NCBI GenBank assembly: GCA_038321615.1
Contig: JBBQFC010000002.1
Location: 52,205-116,204, forward strand
From: JBBQFC01 sp038321615
Lineage (GTDB): Bacteria > Bacteroidota > Bacteroidia > Flavobacteriales_D > Cryomorphaceae
Reading direction: 5' to 3'
DNA: 64,000 nucleotides
Part shown: in pieces, positions 35,523-44,147 of the stretch
Position numbering within the stretch: the stretch's first letter is position 1
Layout: each line of letters starts with the position of its first letter
Made by a program: the position numbers and the translations under genes
The notes under the pieces: generated by a model
What the model saw: only the letters and a program-made list of their open reading frames with translations
Database searches by the model: none
What the model was told of the DNA's origin: nothing

Positions 35523-36905
35523 ATGAATATCCGAAGTAAACTCACCCTGCTCTTTGTTTCGTCTGTAGCGGTAATTTTGCTACTCGCATCGATTTCAATC
35601 TATTATTTTTCAGCCGATTATCGCCACGATGATTTCTACAACCGCATGCGCAATAAGGGCCGAAACGCTGCCAAATTGCTGATAGAAGTGGAAGAAATTG
35701 ATGCGGAGCTGCTCGCGCGTATCGAAGCTGATAATCCGCAGAGCCTTTACGAAGAAAAGGTCACGGTAATCAATTATCGGGACGAATGGCTGTTTAGTAC
35801 CGATACATTGAACACCCTTGGATTAACAAAAGAGCTATTTGATGAAATTAGATTGGGTAAAAACGAGGTGCGATTTGAGAGAGGAAATTATGAAGTGCTA
35901 GGGTTTATGTTTGCCGATACCTACGACCGCTTTGTGGTAGTGGTAGCCGCAATAGACCTTTACGGCTTGCGCAAAATGGGCAACCTGCGTAATATTTTGA
36001 TGGTGGTTTTTTTCATGGGAGTGCTTATAGCTACGGTGGTAGGATGGTTCTACGCGGGTAGGGCATTGGCTCCCATTTCAAAGGTGGTGGGCGAAGTCAA
36101 TCTAATTGGCATCAATAACCTGGATGCGCGTCTCGACGTCGGAAACTCCAGAGATGAGATAACCATTATGGCCGAAACCTTTAATAGCTTGCTCGACCGC
36201 CTGGAAAATGGATTTGCCCTTCAAAAGAATTTCATTGCCAATGCTTCGCATGAGATGCGCACGCCACTTACCGCTATGACGGGTCAATTGGAAGTACTGC
36301 TTATGCGCAGCCGCGACGAGGAAACGTATCGCAAAGGATTACAGTCCGTTCTTGACGATATGAAAGATCTCAATCGAACTTCAAATAGGCTTTTACTGCT
36401 GGCTCAGGCAAGTTCGGAAACGGCAAAATCATCCTTAGCCAAAGTGCGTATCGACGAAATAGTTTGGCAGGCGCGCACCGAACTGTTGAAGCGCAAACCG
36501 GATTATAAAATCGAAATCCGTCTCAATGACTTGATAGACTCCGATGAGCAATTGGAGCTCCTTGGCAACGACCAATTGCTAAAAACGGCGGTTATTAATT
36601 TAATGGACAATGGCTGTAAATACAGCATTAATCACAAGGTATTGGTGCAAGTTGAGACCCTTGAATTGGGTATCGAACTGCACTTTGTGAATCAGGGTTT
36701 CGGCATTGCGCCTGGCGATGAAAAACAAATTTTTGAACCCTTCCATCGCGGCCAAAATTCACATACCACTGATGGTCATGGTATTGGATTGTCGCTTGTA
36801 AAGCGCATTGTGGAATTACACAACGGGCAAGTGGTGCTGCTAAGTGGGCAACCCGGGCATACGGAATTTAGGATCGCTCTCCCTTCTGCAATTTTAAAGG
36901 GATAA
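35523..36905 (+). CDS. Membrane sensor histidine kinase
   Basis: 460 residues. TM1 at about 8-27, an extracytoplasmic sensor region of about 120 residues, TM2 at about 155-175, HAMP linker to about 228, then HisKA with His243 in 'IANASHEMRTPLTAMTGQLE'. The HATPase domain has an N box 'NLMDNGCKYS' and G boxes 'NQGFGIAPGDEKQIFEPFHR' and 'GHGIGLSLVKRIVELHNG'. It phosphorylates the preceding response regulator. The sensor region has no cysteines or histidines that would point to a metal or redox ligand. Confidence 0.94.
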   Translation: MNIRSKLTLLFVSSVAVILLLASISIYYFSADYRHDDFYNRMRNKGRNAAKLLIEVEEIDAELLARIEADNPQSLYEEKVTVINYRDEWLFSTDTLNTLGLTKELFDEIRLGKNEVRFERGNYEVLGFMFADTYDRFVVVVAAIDLYGLRKMGNLRNILMVVFFMGVLIATVVGWFYAGRALAPISKVVGEVNLIGINNLDARLDVGNSRDEITIMAETFNSLLDRLENGFALQKNFIANASHEMRTPLTAMTGQLEVLLMRSRDEETYRKGLQSVLDDMKDLNRTSNRLLLLAQASSETAKSSLAKVRIDEIVWQARTELLKRKPDYKIEIRLNDLIDSDEQLELLGNDQLLKTAVINLMDNGCKYSINHKVLVQVETLELGIELHFVNQGFGIAPGDEKQIFEPFHRGQNSHTTDGHGIGLSLVKRIVELHNGQVVLLSGQPGHTEFRIALPSAILKG

Positions 36906-37001
36906 ATCAATTTTAATCGAATTTTAATCCGGCTTTCATGCCGTTTTAAGCTGGTAGGAGGATGTTTGCTTCACAAAACGAAACAAATAATACTTCACCC
37001 C

Positions 37002-37859
37002 ATGTCAACTTCAGAAAAAAGAATCAAAATTGCAGCGGCAATTCTTACTTGCCTCTTTTTTATTGCACTCGCGGGAGTAGTCACGCTTCACGACAGCAAT
37101 AACTCGCTAGCCGAATTGCTCGATGGAAGCAAACTAAAAAGCGAATCACTATTGTCGGAAAAATTGCTTCACGACAAAGAGATCAATAATCTCAGAACTC
37201 AAATTGCATCGCAAGAAGGCCAGAACAAAGACCTCGATCAGTTGCTGTCGAACGCGCGCAAGCAACTTGAGCAAAAGCAAAGAGAGATTGCGGCTAAAGG
37301 TCCAAACGTAAAGTATAATCGCGAATTGGCCGATCTGAAGCGCATCAAAACGGATCTGGAGCGCCAGATGGCCGATCTGAATATCCAGATGCGTTCTTTG
37401 GAATCTTCTAATAGCGAGCTTACTGCCCAATTATCCGAAGCCAATGCAAAAAATAAGGAATTGGCTGGCTCGATAAAAGCCATGGAAACGCTCGCCATCA
37501 ATAACTACCGCATCGACGCGACCAAGAAGAACGATAAGCTTACAGTAGTGGCTCGCAAGACTAAAAACCTCAGCATGGGCTTCGACCTACCTGTGAATCT
37601 AGCTGAAAATGTACAATTCAAAATTAAAACTCCGGAAGGCAAAGTGATCGATAAGTCCTGCTCGGAGTTGGCATACGGAATAGAGAGCAGCCCGAATGAA
37701 CTCTTTGCGAGCGTCGAGCCTATTGCACTCGGAATGGAGGTAAGTAAGCGTGTGGAGATGAGCTATAAGCCGAAAGAGCGAATGAAAAAAGGTCTCTACG
37801 TAATCGATATATACAATGGGGAAACCTATGTGACGAGTTGCCAGGTGCGACTCAAATAA
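37002..37859 (+). CDS. Membrane-anchored coiled-coil protein of unknown function
   Basis: 285 residues from the ATG at 37002; the open frame reaches back to a TTG at 36966. Residues about 8-29 are one transmembrane segment ('IAAAILTCLFFIALAGVVTL'). About 45-165 is a long heptad coiled coil ('RELADLKRIKTDLERQMADL', 'SNSELTAQLSEANAKNKELA'). The last about 110 residues are a compact beta-rich domain ('MGFDLPVNLAENVQFKIKTP', 'GLYVIDIYNGETYVTSCQVR') that should lie outside the cytoplasm. I recognise no family for it. It follows the two-component system by 96 bases and ends at a strong terminator, so it may be a target of that system (inference). Confidence 0.78.
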   Translation: MSTSEKRIKIAAAILTCLFFIALAGVVTLHDSNNSLAELLDGSKLKSESLLSEKLLHDKEINNLRTQIASQEGQNKDLDQLLSNARKQLEQKQREIAAKGPNVKYNRELADLKRIKTDLERQMADLNIQMRSLESSNSELTAQLSEANAKNKELAGSIKAMETLAINNYRIDATKKNDKLTVVARKTKNLSMGFDLPVNLAENVQFKIKTPEGKVIDKSCSELAYGIESSPNELFASVEPIALGMEVSKRVEMSYKPKERMKKGLYVIDIYNGETYVTSCQVRLK

Positions 37860-37896
37860 AAGTCTCTTAACGAGGTGGACCATAGCCTCGGATTAT

Positions 37897-37933
37897 AAAG
37901 GAACCTTCCGAACGCGGAAGGTTCCTTTGTTTT
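37897..37933 (+). terminator. Strong terminator after the coiled-coil gene
   Basis: A perfect 14-base stem (37897-37910 with 37915-37928) closes an AACG loop and is followed by GTTTTT. It separates the two-component region from the repeat arrays. Confidence 0.85.
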
Positions 37934-38509
37934 TGGGCCCTATCCTGATTATATAAAGCCACGTGATTCGTTGTTTTTTCTTTCATAGCTTGCATGGACA
38001 TTCGTAGACTTGTATGGTAGGGCGGTGCTTTTTCGCTCACAGACTTCGCAGACTTCCACAGATTAGGGCGGGGTTTTCGCTGGGAGTTTCGTGAACTTGT
38101 ATGGTAGGGTAATGATTTTTCTCTCACAGACTTCCACAGATTAGGGCGGGGTTTTCGCTCGGAGTTTCGTGAACTTGTATGGTAGGACGGTGCTTTTTCT
38201 CTCACAGACTTCGCAGACTTCCACAGATTAGGGTGGGGTTTTCGCTCGGAGTTTCGTAAACTTGTATGGTAGGGTAATGATTATTCTCCCACAGACCGCA
38301 GACACTTTTACTTACGGAACGGGCTTTTCGCTAACAAACTTCGCAGACTTGCATGGAAAAGGATTTTTAAGATTTGGACGGACGGTTGGAATATTCGGGT
38401 TTTAATAATCTCGCTGCTATCATGGATTTGGTTGGAACTGTAAATAAACGACGGCTGTTTAAGCGCTTTGTAGAGATGCATTGAAAGCTAAACTTGGAAT
38501 CTGAAAACG
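37934..38509. other. Gene-free stretch with tandem repeats
   Basis: Holds the upstream repeat array (38008-38292) with degenerate fragments of its motif at both ends, for example AGCTTGCATGGACATTCG near 37988 and CTTCGCAGACTTGCATGG near 38339. No credible gene was found. A minus-strand open frame through the array (37867-38205) is only the repeat read in frame. Confidence 0.6.
38008..38292. repeat. Upstream tandem-repeat array (87/78-base units)
   Basis: Copies begin with ACTTGTATGGTAGG at 38008, 38095, 38173 and 38260, so the periods are 87, 78 and 87 bases. The 78-base copy lacks TTCGCAGAC, one of two adjacent near-identical 9-base blocks. Each unit contains CACAGACTTC(GCAGACTTC)CACAGATTAGGG and GGGTTTTCGCT. 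The fourth copy degrades after about 30 bases. On the minus strand the core reads AATCTGTGGAAGTCTG, the same motif found on the plus strand in the array downstream of the GxxExxY gene. Confidence 0.9.
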
Positions 38510-38887
38510 GTGGAATTAAACGACATAACTTTTAAGATTCGCGGAGCTATTTTCTCCGTTTTTAAACACCTTGGGCCGGGATTGTTGGAGCATGTTTACG
38601 AGGCGGCTTTGGCTCATGAGCTGCGCTTATTGGGATTGAAGATCGAAACACAATTGGCCCTTCCTGTATTATACAAGGGTGTACAGTTGGAATTAGGTTA
38701 TCGACTGGATATACTTGTTGAAAATGAAGTGATTATAGAAATTAAATCTGTCGAAAAGCTGCACCCTGTGTATAAAAAGCAGTTGTTAACTTACCTTCGA
38801 CTTTCCGATAAAAGACTCGGTATCTTAGTCAATTTTAATGCTCCTGCACTCATCGATAAGGAGTCCATTTTCCGCATTATAAATTGA
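38510..38887 (+). CDS. GxxExxY protein (PD-(D/E)XK nuclease-like)
   Basis: 125 residues starting at a GTG. The name-giving motif is seen in 'GPGLLEHVYEAALAHELR' (Gly, Glu and Tyr spaced GxxExxY). The nuclease-like core 'GYRLDILVENEVIIEIKSVE' offers the Asp ... Glu-x-Lys of a PD-(D/E)XK site. 'QLLTYLRLSDKRLGILVNFN' completes the domain. No member has an established function to my knowledge. They are short, often present in several copies per genome and often set in repetitive intergenic DNA, as here, where tandem arrays flank it on both sides. It has no operon partner. Confidence 0.88.
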   Translation: MELNDITFKIRGAIFSVFKHLGPGLLEHVYEAALAHELRLLGLKIETQLALPVLYKGVQLELGYRLDILVENEVIIEIKSVEKLHPVYKKQLLTYLRLSDKRLGILVNFNAPALIDKESIFRIIN

Positions 38888-38910
38888 ATCTGCCAGATGT
38901 CTGTGCGAAG

Positions 38911-39054
38911 CCATTTATCCAGCACAAGTCTGCGCAACCTGCGAACGAACTCATTCTGTGCAAATCTGTGAAGTCTGTGAGACCATTTATCCAGCGCAAG
39001 TCTGCGCAATCTGCAAGCGAACTCATTCTGTGCAAATCTGTGAAGTCTGTGAGA
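38911..39054. repeat. Downstream tandem-repeat array (two 72-base units)
   Basis: Two copies start with CCATTTATCCAGC at 38911 and 38983. They contain CAAGTCTGCGCAA, GCGAACTCATTCTGTGC-type sequence and AAATCTGTGAAGTCTGTGAG, with only a few differences. A truncated third start (GACCCTTT) abuts the end of the ABC-F gene. The core AAATCTGTGAAGTCTGTGAG is the reverse complement of the core in the upstream array, apart from one extra G there. Confidence 0.9.
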
Positions 39055-39066
39055 CCCTTTCCACTT

Positions 39067-40929
39067 TTAGACCCACTCTCCCAGCTCCAGCCAGCGCTCG
39101 GTTTGCGCATCGAGCTGGGCAACGAGTTTTTCTAGTTCCGCCGATATCCGGAGCAACTCTTCATTGCTTTCAGATTGTGAAAGTGCATCGGCCAGTTCGT
39201 CTTTTCGATGTTCTAAATCGGCAATACTCTTTTCGAGTTTTTCGAATTCGAGTCGCTCTCCGTAGGTCAATTTGGTTTTCTCAGCAACCTGCGCAGATTC
39301 CTTGGCCTGAGCCTTCACTTTTGCGCTCACTTTGGATGCTTCTATGGCTTCATCAGCGGCTTTTTCGCGGTACTGGGTATAGTTGCCGGGATAGTCGCGT
39401 ATCTCGCCTTCGCCTTCAAAAACGAAGATATGATCGACCACTTTGTCCATGAAAAACCGGTCGTGGCTCACCACCACAAGGCAACCATCATAGGTAGCAA
39501 TATAATCTTCGAGTACCTGCAGTGTATCAATGTCCAAGTCGTTGGTAGGCTCATCGAGAACTAAGAAATTGGGGTTCTTCATAAGCACTTTAAGCAGGTA
39601 TAACCTTCGCTTTTCTCCGCCGCTTAGAGTGGAAACTAGTTGCCAATGCTTATCGCGTGTGAAGAGAAAACGCTCGAGCATTTGCGAGGCACTCAGCTTA
39701 TGGCCTTTTTTCAATTCAATGACTTCGGCAATGGAGCTTATCACTTCGATCACACGCTTATCGTCTGCGTTTACCAAACCATCTTGGTCATAATGGCCGA
39801 AAACAACGGTTTCGCCATGGACAATTTTACCGCTATCGGGTTGCATTTTTCCAAGAAGGAGTTTGACAAAACTCGTTTTACCCGTTCCATTCTTACCCAC
39901 CACGCCGAGCTTTTCGCCCCGCTTAAAAATATAATCGAGTCCTTTGGTAATTACGGTGGTATCAAAGGCTTTACCAACTTTGTGGAATTCCACTATTTTG
40001 GAACCAAGCCGCTCTGTGCGGACACCCAACTCCATCGATTTTGTGTCGGTTTTTACGTGTGCCTGCGTTTTTACGTCATCAAAGGCGTCAATGCGTGATT
40101 TCGATTTTGTGGTGCGGGCTTTGGGCATACGGCGCATCCATTCGAGCTCTGTCTTGAATAAATTTTTAGCCTTCTCTACGCTTGATTCCAATTGTGACTG
40201 GCGCTCTGCTTTTTTAGCAATGAAGTAGCTGTAATTGCCCACGTAGCGCACTAAAGCACCACGATCTATCTCTAAGATATCGGTACACACTCTATCGAGA
40301 AAGTACCGGTCGTGCGTCACCATGAGTAGGGTAAAGCTCGATGATGCCAGCCAGTTTTCGAGCCATTCAATAGTATCCAAATCTAAATGGTTGGTAGGCT
40401 CATCGAGAATCAAAAAATCGGGTTCATCGAGCATTACACGCGCCAGAGCTGCACGCTTGCGTTGACCCCCACTGGCCGATTTGAGCTTCATGTTGGGATG
40501 CTCGATTCCAAGTTGGCCAAGCACTTCGCGAATCCGGGCTTCGTAATCCCATGCATTCTGCCGGTCCATCTCATCAAACCAACGCTGGAGTTCTTCGCTC
40601 TCTTCCGGATTTTCGAGTGCTAATTCGTAGCCTTTGATTGCTCGATTTACAGCATTATCCGATCGGAGTATCGCCTCCATAATCGAAAACCCTTCTGGGA
40701 AATCGGGATCTTGCGATAGATATCCAATTCGGGTGCCATCGCGGAATACAACATTGCCACTGTCGGCAGATTCTATGCCAGCAATGGCTTTCAGTAAGGT
40801 GCTTTTGCCCGATCCATTTGGAGCTACAATGGCCACTTTTTCGCCTTGAGCCATTCCAAAAGAGAAATTTTCAAAGAGTAGTCGCGGACCGAAGCGTTTG
40901 CTAAGGTTTTCGGCAGAGAGAATGTTCAT
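39067..40929 (-). CDS. ABC-F family ATPase (Uup-like)
   Basis: 620 residues with two ABC ATPase domains on one chain and no membrane domain. First: Walker A 'APNGSGKSTLLKAIAG', signature 'SASGGQRKRAALARVM', Walker B 'ILDEPTNHLDLDTIEWLE'. Second: 'VGKNGTGKTSFVKLLLGK', 'TLSGGEKRRLYLLKVL', 'VLDEPTNDLDIDTLQVLE'. The last about 75 residues are a coiled coil ('KLEKSIADLEHRKDELADAL'), the Uup-type C-terminal domain. ABC-F proteins bind ribosomes or nucleic-acid junctions; Uup-like ones affect translation and DNA repair. The 3' end abuts the repeat array. A -7 box precedes it. Confidence 0.94.
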   Translation of the reverse strand: MNILSAENLSKRFGPRLLFENFSFGMAQGEKVAIVAPNGSGKSTLLKAIAGIESADSGNVVFRDGTRIGYLSQDPDFPEGFSIMEAILRSDNAVNRAIKGYELALENPEESEELQRWFDEMDRQNAWDYEARIREVLGQLGIEHPNMKLKSASGGQRKRAALARVMLDEPDFLILDEPTNHLDLDTIEWLENWLASSSFTLLMVTHDRYFLDRVCTDILEIDRGALVRYVGNYSYFIAKKAERQSQLESSVEKAKNLFKTELEWMRRMPKARTTKSKSRIDAFDDVKTQAHVKTDTKSMELGVRTERLGSKIVEFHKVGKAFDTTVITKGLDYIFKRGEKLGVVGKNGTGKTSFVKLLLGKMQPDSGKIVHGETVVFGHYDQDGLVNADDKRVIEVISSIAEVIELKKGHKLSASQMLERFLFTRDKHWQLVSTLSGGEKRRLYLLKVLMKNPNFLVLDEPTNDLDIDTLQVLEDYIATYDGCLVVVSHDRFFMDKVVDHIFVFEGEGEIRDYPGNYTQYREKAADEAIEASKVSAKVKAQAKESAQVAEKTKLTYGERLEFEKLEKSIADLEHRKDELADALSQSESNEELLRISAELEKLVAQLDAQTERWLELGEWV

Positions 40930-40946
40930 ACGGTAATTTCAGGGGG

Positions 40947-40954
40947 CAAAGGTA
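40947..40954 (-). promoter_or_regulatory. Candidate -7 element TACCTTTG before the ABC-F gene
   Basis: On the minus strand TACCTTTG matches TAnnTTTG exactly and is 17 bases before the ATG at 40929, implying a very short leader. No clear -33 box. Confidence 0.45.
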
Positions 40955-41054
40955 GGAGAGAAAGTGCATTAAATACGCCAATCGGCATATTGCTTCTTGC
41001 ATTCGACCTGGACAATAAATTTACGGGCAGAGAAAAAATGGATGCCCGGCTGAC

Positions 41055-42143
41055 TTATAAAAACTTACCGTGCTTACTCACTTTTAAGTCATTTACCACC
41101 TGCTTAATTTTTTGTTCTTCCGCTTTTGGAAATATGAGCAATACATCTGCTGTATCTACCACTATAAAATCGTTCAGACCCTGTATGATCGCTAACTTGT
41201 TTTCGGGCATTTTCACCATATTATCACTGCTATGAAGAAGCAAAATGTTTTTACCGATCACGGCGTTGTTCTCTTTGTCTTTTTTTACTTCTGAATACAA
41301 AGAGCCCCAAGTTCCTAAGTCGCTCCAACCAAAATCGCTTAACACGACGCGCACGTTTTTGGCCTTCTCCATAATCCCATAGTCGATCGAAATGCTCTCG
41401 CAGAGCGCATAGATTCTCTCGATCGCTTCCTTTTCTTCAGGTGTACCGAACTTCGGGGCGATGGCTATAAAGGAATCGTTCATTTCTGGAAGGTATTCGG
41501 AAAAAGCCTTGATGATGCTGTCGGCTCGCCATATAAATATGCCTGAATTCCAGCAAAACTCTCCACTTTTTACAAACTCGCGAGCTAGTTCTAAATTGGG
41601 TTTTTCGGTAAAAGTTTTTACATGCTTAATGGTCGGTTTTGGGTCATCAAAATCTTCCCATTGAATGTAACCATAACCTGTGTCGGGTCTCGATGGTTTG
41701 ATGCCAAGGGTTACCAGTTCATGCGATGCATTGGCTTCAGCAATAGCCTCTTCAATGGTTTTTTGAAAAGCCCCTTCCTTCATTACCAGGTGGTCGCTCG
41801 GCGCCACCATCATCACCGCATCTTTATCGCGTTTGTAAATGGCGTGGCTGGCATAAGCAATACAAGGGGCGGTGTTTTTGCGGCTCGGCTCCAACAGGAT
41901 ATTGGCCTGAGGAATACCCACCAGTTGCTTTTCGACTTCCGTACCGTAAATATCGCTTGTCACAACATAAATATGCTCTATCGGACAGATCGAAAGGCAG
42001 CGCTCGAAGGTCTGTTGAATCAAAGTGCTACCAGTGCCCAGTATGTCGTGAAATTGCTTGGGGTGCGCGGTCCGACTCATTGGCCAAAACCGGCTGCCAA
42101 TGCCACCAGCCATGATCACGCAATAATTGTGATTCTTCTTCAT
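41055..42143 (-). CDS. manC: Mannose-1-phosphate guanylyltransferase
   Basis: 362 residues. Makes GDP-mannose from mannose-1-phosphate and GTP for surface polysaccharides and lipid-linked mannose. Nucleotide-binding start 'VIMAGGIGSRFWPMSRTAHP' followed by 'KQFHDILGTGSTLIQQTFER', 'LLEPSRKNTAPCIAYASHAI', 'VMMVAPSDHLV' and 'FCWNSGIFIWRADSI'. There is no C-terminal isomerase domain, so it is the single-function form. It starts 2 bases after the aminotransferase stop. Its product could feed the polyprenol-phosphate mannose synthase-like enzyme at 18409. Confidence 0.94.
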   Translation of the reverse strand: MKKNHNYCVIMAGGIGSRFWPMSRTAHPKQFHDILGTGSTLIQQTFERCLSICPIEHIYVVTSDIYGTEVEKQLVGIPQANILLEPSRKNTAPCIAYASHAIYKRDKDAVMMVAPSDHLVMKEGAFQKTIEEAIAEANASHELVTLGIKPSRPDTGYGYIQWEDFDDPKPTIKHVKTFTEKPNLELAREFVKSGEFCWNSGIFIWRADSIIKAFSEYLPEMNDSFIAIAPKFGTPEEKEAIERIYALCESISIDYGIMEKAKNVRVVLSDFGWSDLGTWGSLYSEVKKDKENNAVIGKNILLLHSSDNMVKMPENKLAIIQGLNDFIVVDTADVLLIFPKAEEQKIKQVVNDLKVSKHGKFL

Positions 42144-42145
42144 CC

Positions 42146-43435
42146 TTATTGCAGTTGTTTGAGCGCCGCTTCCAGTTTTTCACCCATTTTGGCTATGTCT
42201 TCTAATTTGCTCGTGCCTACACTCAAGCGGTACCAAGGGTTATCGGCTTTGGCACCAAAGGCGGTGAAAGGTACCAATGCCAAGCCTGCTTCGTCAATCA
42301 AAAAGCGAGTGGTATCGGCCACGGTGCCTATTGGTGTTCCGTCGGCGGTGGTTTTGCCCACCAAGTCGAATTTTACGGTGAGATATATTGCTGCTTCAGG
42401 GGCGACGACATCCACCGGTAAGCCCTGATTCTTAAACCCGATTAACAATTTGTAAAATCCATCGAGCCTCAGATCAATTTCATGCCTTATTGCTTCCATA
42501 TACTTTTCTGGACCATCACTGCTCGCTAAGAATCGAGCCGTACCAAGTTGTTCGGGCTTCGGCGACCACGCTCCGATATGACCTAAAATAGCTTTCATTT
42601 TATCCATTACCAGTCTCGGGCCAAAAGCCCACCCGACTCTTACGCCCGTAGCAGCAAAAGCTTTGCTAATGCCGTCAATGTAAATGGTGTAGGGTCTCAT
42701 TTCTGGATTAACTCCCACAGGGTGATAATGAGTCTTTCCATTAATAGTGAGTTGCCAATAGATTTGGTCGTAAAGGAGGTATAGAGGTTTTCTGATTCCT
42801 TCTCGCCGTTTGTTTTCTTCCACGATCAGTGCACAAATAGCTTCGAGCTCCTCTTTGGTAAAAATAGTACCCGTGGGGTTGAGCGGCGAACATAGCGCAA
42901 TAATTCCAGCTTCGCTCAAGTGCGGAGCCAGCTCTTCTGCCGTTGGCATAAATTTGTTCTCAGCTTTGGTGGGTATGGCTATCTGTTTGCCACGGCTGAG
43001 GGTAGTGTAATGGTTATTGTTCCAGCTCGGAACTGAAAAAAGAGCCGATTCGCCCGGATTTAATAAGGCTTGGTAAGCCGCGTATATCAGGGGTCGGCCC
43101 CCAGCTGCTACCAAATATTCGTCGGAAGTATATGCTATTCCAAGATGTTTTTCAATGTATACCGACAACTCATCGCGGAGTGATTCCATCCCGTTTGATG
43201 TCGGGTAGTTGGTCTCGCCTTCTTGATAGGCGTCGATGATGTACTCTTTGAGCATTTCGGGAATGGGAAAGATTTTCGGATCAAAATCTCCCACAGTATA
43301 ATTGAGTATTTGAGCTCCCAGAGCTACCTTCTCCCGAATTTCTCCGGCTAGTTTAATTATCTCCGAACCTTTAAGTTCAGAAGCCAGGTCGCTCACCGCA
43401 TTCAGTTCACTTAAGGTAGGGGTATCCTTCATCAT
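42146..43435 (-). CDS. Class I/II PLP-dependent aminotransferase
   Basis: 429 residues, fold type I. Visible: 'LNYTVGDFDPKIFPIPEML', 'EGETNYPTSNGMESLRDELS', 'CSPLNPTGTIFTKEELEAIC', 'YLLYDQIYWQLTINGKTHYH' and the PLP lysine in 'DGISKAFAATGVRVGWAFGP'. These are the features of aspartate-aminotransferase-like enzymes; the amino donor is not deducible. A TACCTTAG element (43451-43458, minus strand) 15 bases upstream resembles a -7 box. It is two bases upstream of manC, though the two functions have no obvious link. Confidence 0.9.
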   Translation of the reverse strand: MMKDTPTLSELNAVSDLASELKGSEIIKLAGEIREKVALGAQILNYTVGDFDPKIFPIPEMLKEYIIDAYQEGETNYPTSNGMESLRDELSVYIEKHLGIAYTSDEYLVAAGGRPLIYAAYQALLNPGESALFSVPSWNNNHYTTLSRGKQIAIPTKAENKFMPTAEELAPHLSEAGIIALCSPLNPTGTIFTKEELEAICALIVEENKRREGIRKPLYLLYDQIYWQLTINGKTHYHPVGVNPEMRPYTIYIDGISKAFAATGVRVGWAFGPRLVMDKMKAILGHIGAWSPKPEQLGTARFLASSDGPEKYMEAIRHEIDLRLDGFYKLLIGFKNQGLPVDVVAPEAAIYLTVKFDLVGKTTADGTPIGTVADTTRFLIDEAGLALVPFTAFGAKADNPWYRLSVGTSKLEDIAKMGEKLEAALKQLQ

Positions 43436-43466
43436 TAGAAATTGTTGCTGCTAAGGTACGAAAAGC

Positions 43467-44147
43467 TTAAGAGGCTTCGCTACGGGCCATTTCCACTCTT
43501 GCTCTTCCTGTAATGAGGAATAAGCCACCGCCAGCTTGTCTTTTGCAGAGAAATCGCGTGCGTCTTTTGCCCACAAGTTCGTAAACTTCCCCGCGGAAGA
43601 TAAATTGACTTCCTTGCGGTATTTGGATGAGACTCACACCGGGGTTTTGGTCGTAAGCACTGAGGGCGTTTGCCAAAACGGAACAGCTGCAACTTGATGC
43701 CGACGGTCGAGCTAAATGTTTGCGCAAAGCTATTTTCAAGTCAGCGGGAATTGTTGATCCTTCTAGCAGCGGAGAAAGTAGTTTAACATAAAGAGCCTTC
43801 CACTCATTGCCATGCGGAGCTACGCGGTTGTCGTGCTTTAAATAGCAGCCTAGATGAGCAAATTCATGGATGCTGGTGATAAGGAAGTGGTAAGGGTTAA
43901 GGTCGCGATTCACGGTAATTCGAGCAGGTTTACCTTGAAAAGCGGGTCTGAAATCGCCCAATTTGGAATTACGCGGGGCTGTAATCCGAAAATCAACTTG
44001 GAGATCAACTATCCACCGAGCCAAATCGGGAGCCGCACCCAGGGGCACTTTACTCCGAAGTTTTGCTTCCCACGCTACCAGCGCCGCTTCCCTGTTCATC
44101 GTTACCCGCGTGTAAGGTCCAAGTACTCGGGCAATTCGCTCGTCCAT
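43467..44147 (-). CDS. SprT-like zinc metalloprotease domain protein
   Basis: 226 residues from the ATG at 44145-44147; a TTG three codons earlier is less likely. The zinc motif His94-Glu-Phe-Ala-His98 ('SIHEFAHLGCYLKH') is followed by 'PHGNEWKALY', which gives a third ligand candidate (His112). This is the SprT/Spartan-like arrangement, whose eukaryotic member cleaves DNA-protein crosslinks. The C-terminal part has a Cys-rich 'SASSCSCSVL' and a small beta domain ('GSQFIFRGEVYELVGKRRTR'). Its start lies inside a small lipoprotein gene read in another frame. Confidence 0.88.
   Translation of the reverse strand: MDERIARVLGPYTRVTMNREAALVAWEAKLRSKVPLGAAPDLARWIVDLQVDFRITAPRNSKLGDFRPAFQGKPARITVNRDLNPYHFLITSIHEFAHLGCYLKHDNRVAPHGNEWKALYVKLLSPLLEGSTIPADLKIALRKHLARPSASSCSCSVLANALSAYDQNPGVSLIQIPQGSQFIFRGEVYELVGKRRTRFLCKRQAGGGLFLITGRARVEMARSEAS

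Noticed and set aside
37867..38205. 112-codon minus-strand open frame as a protein gene
   Set aside because: It is the tandem repeat read in frame; the peptide simply repeats every 26-29 residues and has no start signal or family.
38008..39054. CRISPR array
   Set aside because: Units are contiguous tandem copies of 72-87 bases with no unique spacers, and no cas gene is nearby.
38877..39452. Cys/His-rich open frames on both strands through the downstream array, looking like zinc-binding repeats
   Set aside because: The CxxC-like pattern comes from the TCTGTG/TCTGCG repeat core; the plus-strand frame also runs deep into the opposite strand of the ABC-F gene.
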